Positions 8,425-17,594 of a DNA stretch of 51,021 nucleotides are shown piece after piece. The first letter of the stretch is position 1. Each line of letters opens with the position of its first letter. Location: assembly GCF_014204545.1 (NCBI RefSeq), contig NZ_JACHLJ010000005.1, positions 1-51,021 on the forward strand. The letters are read 5' to 3'. The translations under genes were made by a program, and so were the position numbers. Under the pieces are notes generated by a model. The model saw only the letters and a list, made by a program, of their open reading frames with translations. It was not told where the DNA came from and did not search any database. The DNA comes from Brevundimonas vesicularis (lineage in GTDB: Bacteria > Pseudomonadota > Alphaproteobacteria > Caulobacterales > Caulobacteraceae).

Positions 8425-8910
8425 TTACTGCGGGAACAAGGGATTGGCCGCGTCACGCTGGCCTTCAAGGCTGTGTTTCAGGGCTTCCATCTGCTCATGC
8501 TCAGTCTTCACCGCCGCATAAGCCCGCCGGATCGTCTCGCGCGTGGTGGCGGAAATGCCGGTGTCTTCCAGCGCCTTCTCATATTTGTTGGCGATGAACC
8601 CTTCGCCCGAGTTGATCGATCCGACGACGGAATCGTCGTTGCGCATCAGGGCGTGTTTGACGTCCAGAAACGCGCGGTGCGCCTTGGCCAGGATCGATCC
8701 ATCGGATTCCGGATCGCCGCCCAGGCCCCGCACAGCGGCCGACAGGTCGTCGACGACCTGCTGGCGTTCGGCGCTGCGACGCTCGAACAGGGTGCGGTAG
8801 TGCGGGTCTTGCGTCTGTTCGGCGGCTTCGCGATAGCCGTCCGCGCTGTCCAGCGTCGTTTCGATCAGGCCGTTCAGAACCTTGATGTCGTGGGCGTTGG
8901 GGTTGCTCAT
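8425..8910 (-). CDS. PA2169-type four-helix-bundle protein (DUF2383)
   Basis: A 161-residue, mostly helical protein of the PA2169/DUF2383 ferritin-like family. The N-terminus (HDIKVLNGLIETTLDSADGY) and the segment RRSAERQQVVDDLSAAVRGLGG are characteristic. Further acidic/His-bearing helices follow (AHRAFLDVKHAL, TEHEQMEALKHSLEG). No signal peptide. Upstream in-frame ATGs at 8919 and 8940 exist, but AAGGA sits nine bases before the ATG at 8910. Members are often stress-associated in proteobacteria; metal binding is suggested by fold only. It is transcribed away from rplS and separated from kynA by 73 bases. Confidence 0.75.
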   Translation of the reverse strand: MSNPNAHDIKVLNGLIETTLDSADGYREAAEQTQDPHYRTLFERRSAERQQVVDDLSAAVRGLGGDPESDGSILAKAHRAFLDVKHALMRNDDSVVGSINSGEGFIANKYEKALEDTGISATTRETIRRAYAAVKTEHEQMEALKHSLEGQRDAANPLFPQ

Positions 8911-8983
8911 CTCGTCCATTCCTTCCGCTGTTGCGGTCAAACGGCGAAATGGTCCGGCGCGGCGAAGGTTGCCGCCTGCGACA

Positions 8984-9781
8984 TCAAAGTTTGGTGCGAA
9001 GCGACCACAGCTCGGGGAAGCAGCGCTTGGTCAGGGTCGAGGCCAGATAGGCGGCGCCTTCGGTTCCGCCCGTGCCGCGACGCCGACCGATGATGCGTTC
9101 GACCGTGACGACATGCTTGTGCCGCCAGGTCAGCAGGGCGTCGTCCAGATCGACCAGCTTCTCGGCCAGCTGATACAGAACCCACCACCGTTCCGTGTCG
9201 CGATAGACCTCCAGCCAGGCCGCCTCGACGGCTTCGGACGGCGCATAGGGTTGGGTCACGTCGCGGTTCAGCACCTCGGCGGGCACCGGCAGGCCGGCCT
9301 TGGCCAGTTGGGCCAGAGCGTCATCGTAAAGGCTGGGCGCGGCGATGGCGGCCTGCAGCGCAGCCAGGGCCTCGGGGCGGTCTTCGTGGAACTTCAGGAA
9401 GCTGGCGTCCTTCAGGCCCAGCATGGCTTCGAAACGTCGGAACTGGTCGCTCTGGAAGCCGGACGATGACCCCAACGACCCTCGGAACCGCAGATAGTCC
9501 GATGGCGTCATCGTCGACAGAATGTCCCAGCTGTGTGTCATCACCGCCTGGATGCGGGAGACCCGCGCCAGGCTCTTGTAGGCGGGGACCAGGTCGCCGG
9601 CGCGCACCATCGACTGGGCCAGGGCTGTCTCATGCAAGATCTGCTTGAGCCACAATTCCTTGGTCTGATGGATGACGACGAACAGCATTTCGTCGTGCTG
9701 GTCCGACAGCGGGTGCTGGGTCGAAAGCAGGTCGTCCAACGCCAGATAGCCGGCGTAGGTGATCTCGCTGGATTGGGTCAT
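8984..9781 (-). CDS. kynA: Tryptophan 2,3-dioxygenase
   Basis: Haem enzyme that oxidatively opens the indole ring of L-tryptophan to N-formylkynurenine, the first step of the kynurenine route. The 265 residues cover the whole catalytic domain. Seen are TYAGYLALDDLL, the active-site segment HDEMLFVVIHQTKELW (His38 is the likely distal histidine), GSSSGFQS, and RHKHVVTVERIIG with the probable proximal haem ligand His223, then RRGTGGTEG. kynB and kynU are not adjacent. It lies downstream of the CHAP gene on the same strand with a 36-base gap containing a GC-rich hairpin. Confidence 0.93.
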   Translation of the reverse strand: MTQSSEITYAGYLALDDLLSTQHPLSDQHDEMLFVVIHQTKELWLKQILHETALAQSMVRAGDLVPAYKSLARVSRIQAVMTHSWDILSTMTPSDYLRFRGSLGSSSGFQSDQFRRFEAMLGLKDASFLKFHEDRPEALAALQAAIAAPSLYDDALAQLAKAGLPVPAEVLNRDVTQPYAPSEAVEAAWLEVYRDTERWWVLYQLAEKLVDLDDALLTWRHKHVVTVERIIGRRRGTGGTEGAAYLASTLTKRCFPELWSLRTKL

Positions 9782-9817
9782 GCCCGCCTATCGCCCGCGA
9801 TGGCGGGCAGTGCAAGC

Positions 9818-10348
9818 TTAGTGCTGGCCTTGGGCCGAGACGTTGGCCGCGATCTGACGGCCGGCGTCGAAGGCGTCGCGGGCGCCTTTGTAGATGAAGC
9901 CGTAGGTCGGATAGACCGTCGTGCCCAGATCGTTGATCGGATTGTACCAGACCTTGACCTGCGACCAGTCGTTGGAGGGCGAGACGTCGACGACGGTGAC
10001 GTTCTCTTCGACCTTGCCGCGGCTGCCGCCCCAGTTGGCGTGGGTCACGCGCACGACGCGGTCGGTCAGGATGTCGGAGACGACGGCGACGTGGCCCCGG
10101 CTCATGCGGCCCTCGGGGCGGAAGACCAGAACCGAGCCGGTTTCCGGGGCCTTGCCGGTGCGGAAGTTGGCGGCGGCCTGACGCCACCAGGTCCAGGCGT
10201 CGCCGAAGATGTTGATGCCGGAGAACATGCGCGCGAAGGTCACGCACTGCCAGTAGGGCTCATCAGCCTTTGCGGTGGAGGGAACGGCGCCCAGCGCAAA
10301 AAAACCGAGGGTCGCCGCAACCGCGGCGGCTTTGAGCCGTTTTGACAT
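9818..10348 (-). CDS. Exported CHAP-domain protein (putative peptidoglycan hydrolase)
   Basis: A 176-residue secreted protein with signal peptide MSKRLKAAAVAATLGFFALG...STAKA and one CHAP domain. The catalytic triad is visible as Cys35 (WQCVTFAR), His86 (GHVAVV) and probably Asn105 (THANW). CHAP proteins are NlpC/P60-like amidases or endopeptidases that cut peptidoglycan cross-bridges or stems. There is no separate wall-binding domain. It follows the acyltransferase gene by 36 bases on the same strand. The substrate bond is not known. Confidence 0.8.
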   Translation of the reverse strand: MSKRLKAAAVAATLGFFALGAVPSTAKADEPYWQCVTFARMFSGINIFGDAWTWWRQAAANFRTGKAPETGSVLVFRPEGRMSRGHVAVVSDILTDRVVRVTHANWGGSRGKVEENVTVVDVSPSNDWSQVKVWYNPINDLGTTVYPTYGFIYKGARDAFDAGRQIAANVSAQGQH

Positions 10349-10384
10349 GCTTGGGGTATCCCGACCCGCCTTTGGAAGCGCCCT

Positions 10385-11539
10385 TTAGGCCACGGGATCA
10401 CGCCCTGTCGCAAGTTGTTTCGGCATATCGCCGTGCTTCATATTTCCTTCCGGAACCTTGGCGTGATGCTTGGCGCGCTTGTCGGCCATGTCCCTAAGAG
10501 CCTTGCGCGCCGGGCGTTCGACCAGATGATAGGAGGCGGCCGCGACAACCGGCAGAAGGGCCAGGATCGCCAACCACACGAAAATTTGAAGCTGCTTATC
10601 CGGCGCGTCGAACAGTTTGGCGGCCAGACCGACAGCCAGAAGCTTCCACGGCACACAGACCATATAGACCGAATAGCTGATCTCGCCGAGGTAGACGGCA
10701 GGTTTGGAGGCCAGCCATCCGGCGCGTTCGTTGGGCAGCGAGGCCAGCGACAGGATCAGGGCGCCAGCCAGCAGAACCGTGACGCCGTCCCATAGTCCGA
10801 GCGCGGCGCTGAGGACCATCAGGCCGAACGAGACGGCGGCGCACAGCCACGACGCCTTCAACGGGGCCTGGCGATAGACGAGATAGAGGGCGCAGCCCAA
10901 GGCGAAGCACGGCACGATCCTGAGCGCGCCCCAGCGGATCGTCGCCTCGGTCAGGGCGAAGCCGGCCAGTTGCTCGAACGCGAAATAGAGGATGACCAGG
11001 AAGGCTGCAGCCCCGACCACCGCCGCGATCGGCCGATGACGCAGACGCCAGAAGACGAAGGCGAACAGCGGGAAGCAGAGATAGGCGAACCACTCCGCAG
11101 AGATGGACCAGGACGGATGGTTCCAGCCCGCGACCGGCGCCAGCCCCCAGGCGTGAACCATGAAGAGGTTGGCGGGTAGCGACGTCCAACTCAGCACATT
11201 GGCGTCCACGCTCATGCCGGCGAACAGGGCGGCGGCCGCCAGCAGCCCCACGCCGATCAGGGTAGCGATATGCAGCGGATAGACGCGCGCGATCCGCGCC
11301 CACAGGAAGCCGCGATACGAGAACCGCTTCTCGCCCGCCGCCGCCAGGTAGACGTGGCTGAGGATGAAGCCGGACAGGACGAAGAACAGCTCGACCCCCA
11401 GGTAGCCCTTGGCGACCAGGCCCGACTGACCGGCGCCCGCCAGGTTCTCCCAGAAGCTGTAGACGGCGACCCACATGGCGGCGCCGAAGCGCAGTGCGGT
11501 GATGGGGCGAAGATCGGCGGGCGTCTGGACGGGGGTCAT
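10385..11539 (-). CDS. Membrane acyltransferase, family 3
   Basis: A 384-residue inner-membrane protein with about ten hydrophobic segments, belonging to the OafA/NodX acyltransferase-3 family, which acylates sugars of surface polysaccharides or lipids. Typical elements are LRFGAAMWV at the N-terminus, GYLGVELFFVLSGFILSHVY, RIARVYPLH and NHPSWSISAEWFAYL. The usual catalytic histidine near the N-terminus is not evident in the common R-x10-H spacing (sequence reads VAVYSFWENL), so activity may differ or use another residue. The C-terminal 40 residues are basic and cytoplasmic. The acceptor is unknown. Confidence 0.8.
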   Translation of the reverse strand: MTPVQTPADLRPITALRFGAAMWVAVYSFWENLAGAGQSGLVAKGYLGVELFFVLSGFILSHVYLAAAGEKRFSYRGFLWARIARVYPLHIATLIGVGLLAAAALFAGMSVDANVLSWTSLPANLFMVHAWGLAPVAGWNHPSWSISAEWFAYLCFPLFAFVFWRLRHRPIAAVVGAAAFLVILYFAFEQLAGFALTEATIRWGALRIVPCFALGCALYLVYRQAPLKASWLCAAVSFGLMVLSAALGLWDGVTVLLAGALILSLASLPNERAGWLASKPAVYLGEISYSVYMVCVPWKLLAVGLAAKLFDAPDKQLQIFVWLAILALLPVVAAASYHLVERPARKALRDMADKRAKHHAKVPEGNMKHGDMPKQLATGRDPVA

Positions 11540-11605
11540 GGTCTCACCTTGGCACGTCAGCCTTTTCGAACCATGAAGGCCCGCAAAGGTTGTGCCCGGG
11601 CGGCC

Positions 11606-13084
11606 CTACCCTGCCCACACGCCGTGGAAGCCGGCCGGCAGGGCCACGTCCGCCTGCCAGGTCGCAACCGGGCCGACCTCGATCCGCGCCACGTCGAAGA
11701 CGTGCAGTTCGGTGCGCCCATCCTTCAGATTGACCGACGGTCCGACCAGCCAGGCGTCCCGTTCCGCCGTCGCGCCGGGCTTGGGCACGAAGACCGCCTC
11801 CTCGACCACCTGATGCACGCCGAACTCGAAGGCGTGCGAGCGACCGCTGTCCCAGTCGTGGACCGCCAGTCCCGTCGGCAGCGGGCGGCCGCGAGTCTCG
11901 CCGGAGGTATGGGCGGTCAGGCTGCGCTTCAGCCCCGCACGACGCGGATCGGCTTTCGGAAATTCGCCGACGACATGGCTGTAGGTCATCTCGGCCCGGC
12001 CGTCTGGCCGCAGGGTGATCAGAGCCAGTTTCGCCGGATCGCCCGGAACGACCCCATGCCCGTCCACCAGAACCCGCGCGCCATCGACCGCGAAGCGCGG
12101 ATCGCCGCTGGCGGCGACATCGAAGCGGATCGTGCCGTCGCGCTCAGCCCAGGCGTCACCCAAGTGGAAATGGAAGAAGCCCGGCAACTCATACAGGCGG
12201 CGCTTCGACAGGTCATCCTTGTCCAGCACGAGAACCTGCGTTCCCATCTCAGGTCGCCAGGCCAGGCCGGACGTCACGGGCATGGCGCGGGTTTCGAACA
12301 TCCAGGGCTGAAGCACCAGGATCACGTGCCGGTCGGTGGCGGTGAAGTCGTGCATATAGCTGGCGCGCGGCAGGGGCACGACTTGGGCGTCGCTCAGGCT
12401 GCGATCCGGGCGCAGATGCCAGATGACGGCCTGACCGCCCGCCGACCCAACGTTCCAGATCGAGCCGTCGGGGGCGTAGCGCGGATGGGCCTGGAACGGC
12501 ATGCCTTTCAAATCATCGCGCAGGGTGACGAAGTAGCGGGTCGACAGGTTCGACGCCGACAGGGCCAGCGGCGATCCCCCCTCCCACAGCGCCCAGACCT
12601 GATCGCCGGCGACCATGACGGCGGTGTTGGCGGCATTGGCGTCGTCGTTCGAGCCGATGCGGGCGCGGTCGTCGCCCTTGGTGCCGAAGCCCGGCGTAAC
12701 CACGGCGCCCAATTCCGTTTCGGTGCGGCGCTTGGGCGTGTCAGCGAACCGTGCCTCCAGCGTCGCGTGGCCGTCCTGGATGCGGAAGGCGCGCATCATG
12801 CCGTCGCCGTCGAACCAGTGGGTCGCCGAGCCGCCGGGCCGCCGGAACTTGGCCGGTCCGTTGCGATACAGCGCGCCCTGCAGCCCCGCCGGCGCCCGGC
12901 CGTGGACCAAGCGCATCGTTTGGCGCGCGATGTCGCCTTCGACGTCCTGGGTCGCCAGCGCCCAGTCGGCCTTCGTCGCGGCGACGGCGTCCAGGGCGGC
13001 GGCGGCGCGCACCATCTCGGGCGTGGCCACGGCCGCCGAAAGGGCGGCGGCGCCCATCAGGAAGGAACGGCGTGAGGGGGTCAT
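11606..13084 (-). CDS. Carotenoid/stilbene oxygenase, Tat-exported
   Basis: A 492-residue member of the carotenoid cleavage oxygenase family (retinal pigment epithelial protein 65-like), which splits a double bond of carotenoids or stilbenoids with O2 and a non-haem Fe(II). Four iron-ligand histidine candidates occur in the usual order: HPRYAPDGS, YMHDFTATD, FFHFHLGDAW and the final HGVWAG. The N-terminus RRSFLMGAAALSAAVA is a twin-arginine signal, so the enzyme folds with its iron in the cytoplasm and acts in the periplasm. Upstream in-frame codons exist, but the ATG at 13084 begins the Tat signal. It follows the DUF2141 gene by 23 bases, probably one transcript. Confidence 0.88.
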   Translation of the reverse strand: MTPSRRSFLMGAAALSAAVATPEMVRAAAALDAVAATKADWALATQDVEGDIARQTMRLVHGRAPAGLQGALYRNGPAKFRRPGGSATHWFDGDGMMRAFRIQDGHATLEARFADTPKRRTETELGAVVTPGFGTKGDDRARIGSNDDANAANTAVMVAGDQVWALWEGGSPLALSASNLSTRYFVTLRDDLKGMPFQAHPRYAPDGSIWNVGSAGGQAVIWHLRPDRSLSDAQVVPLPRASYMHDFTATDRHVILVLQPWMFETRAMPVTSGLAWRPEMGTQVLVLDKDDLSKRRLYELPGFFHFHLGDAWAERDGTIRFDVAASGDPRFAVDGARVLVDGHGVVPGDPAKLALITLRPDGRAEMTYSHVVGEFPKADPRRAGLKRSLTAHTSGETRGRPLPTGLAVHDWDSGRSHAFEFGVHQVVEEAVFVPKPGATAERDAWLVGPSVNLKDGRTELHVFDVARIEVGPVATWQADVALPAGFHGVWAG

Positions 13085-13107
13085 GATCCGGCTCCGGCTT
13101 TCGTCGC

Positions 13108-13533
13108 TTACTTCAGGTCGATCGACTGGGTCGTGGCGCCGGCGGCGGCGAACTTGGCGCGGTCCCACGAGGCCGGACCCATATTGCCGACGGCGTTGTT
13201 GGAGAAGGCGAAGGGCTCGACCGGCATGCCGAAGGGATTGGTGTTCATTTTCCCGTCGCCGTTTAGGTCGTGGAAGGCGCGCACCGCATAGTCGCCGTCG
13301 GGCAGGCCGTCGAAGGTGACGCTGGTCTGGCCGGCGTCGGCATTCAGCATGGCGACCTGGGCCGGCTGGCCCTCGCCGCCATAGTTGGCCTCGCTGTTGA
13401 AGACGGCGACCATGATCTGGCCCTGGGGCGCGGCGGCCGGAAAGGCGATGGTCAGGTCGGCGGCGAAGGCGGGCGCGGCTGTCAGGGCCGCGGCGAGAGC
13501 GAGAACGGGAGCGATGGCGGCGACGGTCTTCAT
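13108..13533 (-). CDS. Exported DUF2141 protein
   Basis: A 141-residue protein with signal peptide MKTVAAIAPVLALAAALTAAPAFA followed by a single DUF2141 beta-sandwich domain. Hallmarks are GQIMVAVFNSEANY, FDGLPDGDYAVRAFHDLNGDGKM (a calcium-like DxNxDG loop) and NPFGMPVEPFAFSNNA near the end. DUF2141 genes often neighbour carotenoid or lipid-modifying genes, and here the carotenoid oxygenase lies directly downstream on the same strand. Ligand binding is plausible from the fold; function is unknown. A longer upstream frame is open but the signal peptide fixes the start. Confidence 0.82.
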   Translation of the reverse strand: MKTVAAIAPVLALAAALTAAPAFAADLTIAFPAAAPQGQIMVAVFNSEANYGGEGQPAQVAMLNADAGQTSVTFDGLPDGDYAVRAFHDLNGDGKMNTNPFGMPVEPFAFSNNAVGNMGPASWDRAKFAAAGATTQSIDLK

Positions 13534-13721
13534 GACGGTGGGTCCTGTGTCAGTGAGAGGACCGACGACCGGCCCCCGATGACCGGACCGTGCCGTCGTC
13601 CCCTGCCCTTCACCACCGCACTTGCGGCGATGAACGGCTGCCGTTCGCGAATGCACAGCCATGGGCGTTGGCGAAGCGCGAACGAACACTTCGAACGCAT
13701 CGTGTCCGTGCCTCAAAAGAA

Positions 13722-13749
13722 AAGGCCCGGAACCTGAGTTCCGGGCCTT
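13722..13749 (-). terminator. Intrinsic terminator of the rimP-infB operon
   Basis: Perfect 12-base stem (aaggcccggaac / gttccgggcctt) with a CTGA loop, followed on the minus strand by ttttctttt. It lies 27 bases past the infB stop codon. Confidence 0.88.
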
Positions 13750-13775
13750 GGTCTCCTCGTGCTCGCGACGAGGAA

Positions 13776-16700
13776 CTAGTCCAGCGTGCGCTTGATCTCT
13801 TCGACCGTGAAGCACTCGATGTAGTCGCCTTCCTTGATGTCCTGGAAGCCCTGGAACTGCATGCCGCATTCCTGGCCGGCCGTGACCTCGTTGACCTCGT
13901 CCTTGAAGCGCTTGAGCGTGTTGAGCGTGCCCAGCTCCAGCACCACGACGTCGTCGCGGATGATGCGGACGCGCGCGCCCTTGCGGACCACGCCTTCCGA
14001 CACCCGGCAACCAGCGATCTTGCCGATCTTGGAGATGTCGAACACCTGAAGGACAGCCGCGTTGCCCAGGAAGGTTTCGCGTTGCAGCGGCGCCAGCATG
14101 CCGGACAGCACGCCTTTGATGTCGTCCAGCAGGTCGTAGATGATCGAATAGTAGCGGATCTCGACCCCTTCGCGCTCGGCCAGATCGCGCGCCTGTTTCG
14201 AAGCGCGGACGTTGAAGCCAAGGATCGGCGCGCCGGCCGACTTGGCCAGGTTGACGTCGCTCTCGGTGATGCCGCCGGCGCCGGAATAGACCGTGCGGGC
14301 GCGCACCTCGTCGGTGCTCATCTTATCCAGCGAACCCATGATGGCTTCGGCCGAACCCTGCACGTCCGCCTTGATGACGACCGGCAGTTCCGAGGCCTTC
14401 TTGGAGCCCAGCTTGGCCATCATGTCGACCAGCGAGACCGAGCCGCCCGAAACCTGGGCCTTTTCGCGCTTCACCCGCTGACGGTATTCGGTCAGCTCGC
14501 GGGCGCGGGCTTCGGATTCCACCACGGCGAAGACGTCGCCCGGCGAGGGCGCCTCGTCCAGGCCGAGGATCTCGACCGGGACCGACGGACCGGCTTCGGT
14601 CAGCTGCTCGTTGCGCTCGTTCAGCAGGGCGCGAACCTTGCCCCACGATCCGCCGGCGACGACGATGTCGCCGCGCTTCAGCGTGCCGCGCTTGACCAAG
14701 ACGGTCCCGACCGGGCCGCGACCCTTGTCCAGCTTGGCCTCGATGACCACGCCCTCAGCCGAGCGATCGGCGTTGGCGCGCAGGTCCATGACCTCGGCCT
14801 GGATCAGGATGGCTTCCAGCAGGCCGTCGAGGTTCATCCGCTCTTTGGCCGAAACCTCGATGATCTGGGTCTCGCCGCCCAGGCTTTCAGCGATGACTTC
14901 GTACTGCAGCAGCTCGTTGACGACCTTCTGCGACGTGGCGCCGGGCTTATCCATCTTGTTGACCGCCACGATCAGGGGCGCGTTGGCCGCCTTGGCGTGT
15001 TGGATGGCTTCGATGGTCTGCGGCATGACGCCGTCGTCGGCGGCGACGACCAGGACCACGATGTCGGTCACGTTGGCGCCGCGCGCCCGCATAGCCGAGA
15101 AGGCGGCGTGGCCCGGGGTGTCCAGGAAGGTGACCTTCTGGTCGTCCGGCAGGCGAACCTGATAGGCGCCGATATGCTGGGTGATGCCGCCGGCTTCGCC
15201 GCCTGCGACGTCGGTCGTGCGCAGGGCGTCAAGCAGCGAGGTCTTGCCGTGATCGACGTGGCCCATGATGGCCACGACCGGCGCGCGGGTGTCGGAGGCG
15301 TCCGCATCGTCGGCCTCGCCCAGGAAGCCCGTTTCGATGTCGGATTCCGAAACGCGCTTGACGGCCATGCCAAACTCTTCGGCCACCAGTTCGGCGGTGT
15401 CGGAATCGATCACGTCGTTGATCTTCATCATCAGGCCCTGCTTCATCAGGAACTTGATGATGTCGACGCCGCGCACGGCCATCCGGTTGGACAGCTCCTG
15501 CACGGTGATGACGTCGGGAATGACGACTTCGCGCGGACGGTTGGGCGCATCGGTCGAGCCGCCCTTGCGCTTTTCCTTCTCGCGTTCGCGAGCACGGCGG
15601 ACCGAGGCCAGCGAGCGCATCCGCTCGGCGGCGTCGCCGTCGCCGACCACGGACTGGATGGTCATGCGGCCTTCGCGGCGCTTGGGCTCGCCGCGCGTGC
15701 GGCTGACGGCCTTGCCGGCGTCGGAGAAACGCTTCTCGCGATCGTCGTCACGACCGGCCGGACGACCGAAGCCGGCGCCGGGCGCACGGGCCGGACGCAG
15801 AACATTGGCCTCGGCCGGCGGGGCGTTCGGGGTCGGACGACCGCCAGGGCCGGTGCGCGCGCCGCCGGGACGGGCGGCGCCCGGCGCCGGACGCGGATTC
15901 AGGGCCGAATAGCGGACGGGCTCGGCCGGCTTGGCGCCTTGCGGACGCTGACCGCCAGGTCCGGGACGGGCGCCCTGCGGACGGTCGCCTTGCGGGCGAT
16001 CGCTCTGCGGGCGGTCCGAATAGGCGCGATCGCCGCCGCCCATCGCCTGCTCGCGGGCCGAACGGCCGCCGAAGGCCGGACGCTCGGGCGCGGCGCGTTG
16101 GGGATTGCCGGGCTTGGGCACACGTTGGCCGAAGTTGACCACCGGGCGGGCCGGAGCGGCCGGACGGGCGGGCGTAGCCGGGGCCGGAGTCGCAGGCGCC
16201 GGGGTCGGCGCGACAGGCGCAGGCGCGGCGGCGACGGGCGCGGCCGGCTTGGGCGCGGGCTTGGCCGGCGCGACAGGCGCAGCCGCCGTCAGCTTGGCGG
16301 CTTCGGCGCGTGCGGCTTCTGCGGCGGCCTTGGCGGCGGCGGCTTCGTCACGGGCCGCCTGGGCGGCGCGCTCGGTGGCGGCGGCCTGCTCGCGGGCGGC
16401 GGCGTCTGCAGCGGCCTTGGCGGCGGCTTCGGCGGCGGCCTTGGCGGCGTTCGCCTGGGTGGCCAGGGCGATGGCGCGGCGGCGCGCTTCCTGCTCCTCG
16501 GCCGACAGGGCGCCGCCGGCGGGTTGCGACGGACGCGGACCTTGCGGACGCGGGGCCTGCGCAGCCTGTTGAGGACGCGCAACATCGAAGCCCTGCGGGC
16601 GTTGCGGCCCGCCGGAGCCGGCGCGGCGCTTGGTCTCGACCACCACCGTCTTGGATCGGCCATGGCTGAAGCTCTGCTTCACGGTGCCGGTCGGCACCGA

Positions 16701-16808
16701 TCCCACAACGCGCGGCTTCAGGCTCAGCGGAGCGCGCGGCCCCGTCTGGGACGGCGTGCCGCCCGTGTTGCCCTGGCCTTGGTTGGTCTTGTCGTTTTCG
16801 TCGCTCAT
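13776..16808 (-). CDS. infB: Translation initiation factor IF-2
   Basis: GTPase that delivers initiator fMet-tRNA to the 30S subunit and promotes subunit joining. The 1010-residue protein has a long low-complexity N-terminal half, first Ala/Lys/Glu helix, then Pro/Arg/Gly-rich. It is followed by the IF2 N-domain ([15 protein letters not shown]), the G domain with GHVDHGKT (about residues 513-520), DTPGHAAF and NKMD (about 617), and the C-terminal domains that bind fMet ([19 protein letters not shown]). Long alanine-rich N-terminal regions are normal for Caulobacterales IF-2. It is last in rimP-nusA-ylxR-infB, 108 bases after ylxR. Confidence 0.97.
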   Translation of the reverse strand: MSDENDKTNQGQGNTGGTPSQTGPRAPLSLKPRVVGSVPTGTVKQSFSHGRSKTVVVETKRRAGSGGPQRPQGFDVARPQQAAQAPRPQGPRPSQPAGGALSAEEQEARRRAIALATQANAAKAAAEAAAKAAADAAAREQAAATERAAQAARDEAAAAKAAAEAARAEAAKLTAAAPVAPAKPAPKPAAPVAAAPAPVAPTPAPATPAPATPARPAAPARPVVNFGQRVPKPGNPQRAAPERPAFGGRSAREQAMGGGDRAYSDRPQSDRPQGDRPQGARPGPGGQRPQGAKPAEPVRYSALNPRPAPGAARPGGARTGPGGRPTPNAPPAEANVLRPARAPGAGFGRPAGRDDDREKRFSDAGKAVSRTRGEPKRREGRMTIQSVVGDGDAAERMRSLASVRRAREREKEKRKGGSTDAPNRPREVVIPDVITVQELSNRMAVRGVDIIKFLMKQGLMMKINDVIDSDTAELVAEEFGMAVKRVSESDIETGFLGEADDADASDTRAPVVAIMGHVDHGKTSLLDALRTTDVAGGEAGGITQHIGAYQVRLPDDQKVTFLDTPGHAAFSAMRARGANVTDIVVLVVAADDGVMPQTIEAIQHAKAANAPLIVAVNKMDKPGATSQKVVNELLQYEVIAESLGGETQIIEVSAKERMNLDGLLEAILIQAEVMDLRANADRSAEGVVIEAKLDKGRGPVGTVLVKRGTLKRGDIVVAGGSWGKVRALLNERNEQLTEAGPSVPVEILGLDEAPSPGDVFAVVESEARARELTEYRQRVKREKAQVSGGSVSLVDMMAKLGSKKASELPVVIKADVQGSAEAIMGSLDKMSTDEVRARTVYSGAGGITESDVNLAKSAGAPILGFNVRASKQARDLAEREGVEIRYYSIIYDLLDDIKGVLSGMLAPLQRETFLGNAAVLQVFDISKIGKIAGCRVSEGVVRKGARVRIIRDDVVVLELGTLNTLKRFKDEVNEVTAGQECGMQFQGFQDIKEGDYIECFTVEEIKRTLD

Positions 16809-16916
16809 CCGGTCGCTTTACTCGGGGCGGAAAGGCCCGCCGTCCTCATCTAATACCCATGAACGGCCGTGAGCCCGTCTCCGCCCTTGGAGACAGGCCC
16901 TCGGCCGCTAAAATCC

Positions 16917-17576
16917 TCAGCTCGCCCCTGTCGGGGGTGCTCCCGCCGATCCGTCCTCGACACTGGAAACGTGCCAGTGAGGGGGGCGAAGCGGCCGAAA
17001 TCCAGCCAGTCGTTCGACCTCGATGGTCCACCGATCGGCGCGTCCGCCCGCAAGCAGGACGGCGTGTATCGCATTTTCCAGCCCAAGGGCCAAACTCAAA
17101 TCGTCCGCCGTGAACGCGCCGCAGATCTTGGCGGTCTGATGACGGGCCAGGGCGAGGATCTTTCCGCGCCCGTCGGCCGAGCCATCGGCGGCTTCCAGAA
17201 CCCAGGCGGCCTTGCCGGCGCGCAGGCTCGCCGCGGTTTTTTCGAAGCCGGATATAAGAACGCCTTCGCGTCGGGCAAGACCCAGCTGGTCGAGACAGCG
17301 CCTTGCCAGCAGCCGTTCGACGACATCGGCCAGGTCGGCCGGGGCGGTCAATTTGGTCTTGGCCGCGCGGGTGAAGCCGTTCTTCTTGACCGCCGCCTCG
17401 ACCGAAGCGCGGCTGGCTTCGACCCACAGGCCGCGTCCGGGCAGTTTCCTGCCCAGGTCGGGGACCACCTGGCCATCGGGCCCGGCGACGAAACGGATCA
17501 GGCGAGATTCATCCATGACCTCGTGAGAGACGAGGTCCCGGCGTTCCCTATCGATCGTTGCGTCGCGCAAGCTCAT
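16917..17576 (-). CDS. YlxR-like RNA-binding protein (DUF448)
   Basis: A 219-residue two-domain protein always found between nusA and infB. The N-terminal YlxR fold is recognisable by the segment ESRLIRFV...GQVVPDLGRKLPGRGLWV; the typical CxxxR motif is partly replaced (DRERRDLVSHEVMDES). The C-terminal half resembles an L7Ae-type RNA-binding domain (KAAWVLEAADGSADGRGKIL). YlxR proteins bind RNA and have been linked to RNase P or transcription modulation in other bacteria; the role here is inferred. The gene follows nusA by 18 bases. Confidence 0.82.
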   Translation of the reverse strand: MSLRDATIDRERRDLVSHEVMDESRLIRFVAGPDGQVVPDLGRKLPGRGLWVEASRASVEAAVKKNGFTRAAKTKLTAPADLADVVERLLARRCLDQLGLARREGVLISGFEKTAASLRAGKAAWVLEAADGSADGRGKILALARHQTAKICGAFTADDLSLALGLENAIHAVLLAGGRADRWTIEVERLAGFRPLRPPHWHVSSVEDGSAGAPPTGAS

Positions 17577-17594
17577 ATGTGGCCAGGTCTCCCA

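Noticed and set aside
11270..13075. 601-codon plus-strand frame opposite the carotenoid oxygenase
   Set aside because: Shadow of a complete enzyme with four iron-binding histidine candidates and a Tat signal.
13590..16853. Very long open frame on the plus strand opposite infB (more than 1000 codons)
   Set aside because: GC-rich codon bias opens antisense frames. The product is Arg/Gly/Leu repeats of low complexity, and IF-2 on the minus strand has all expected motifs.
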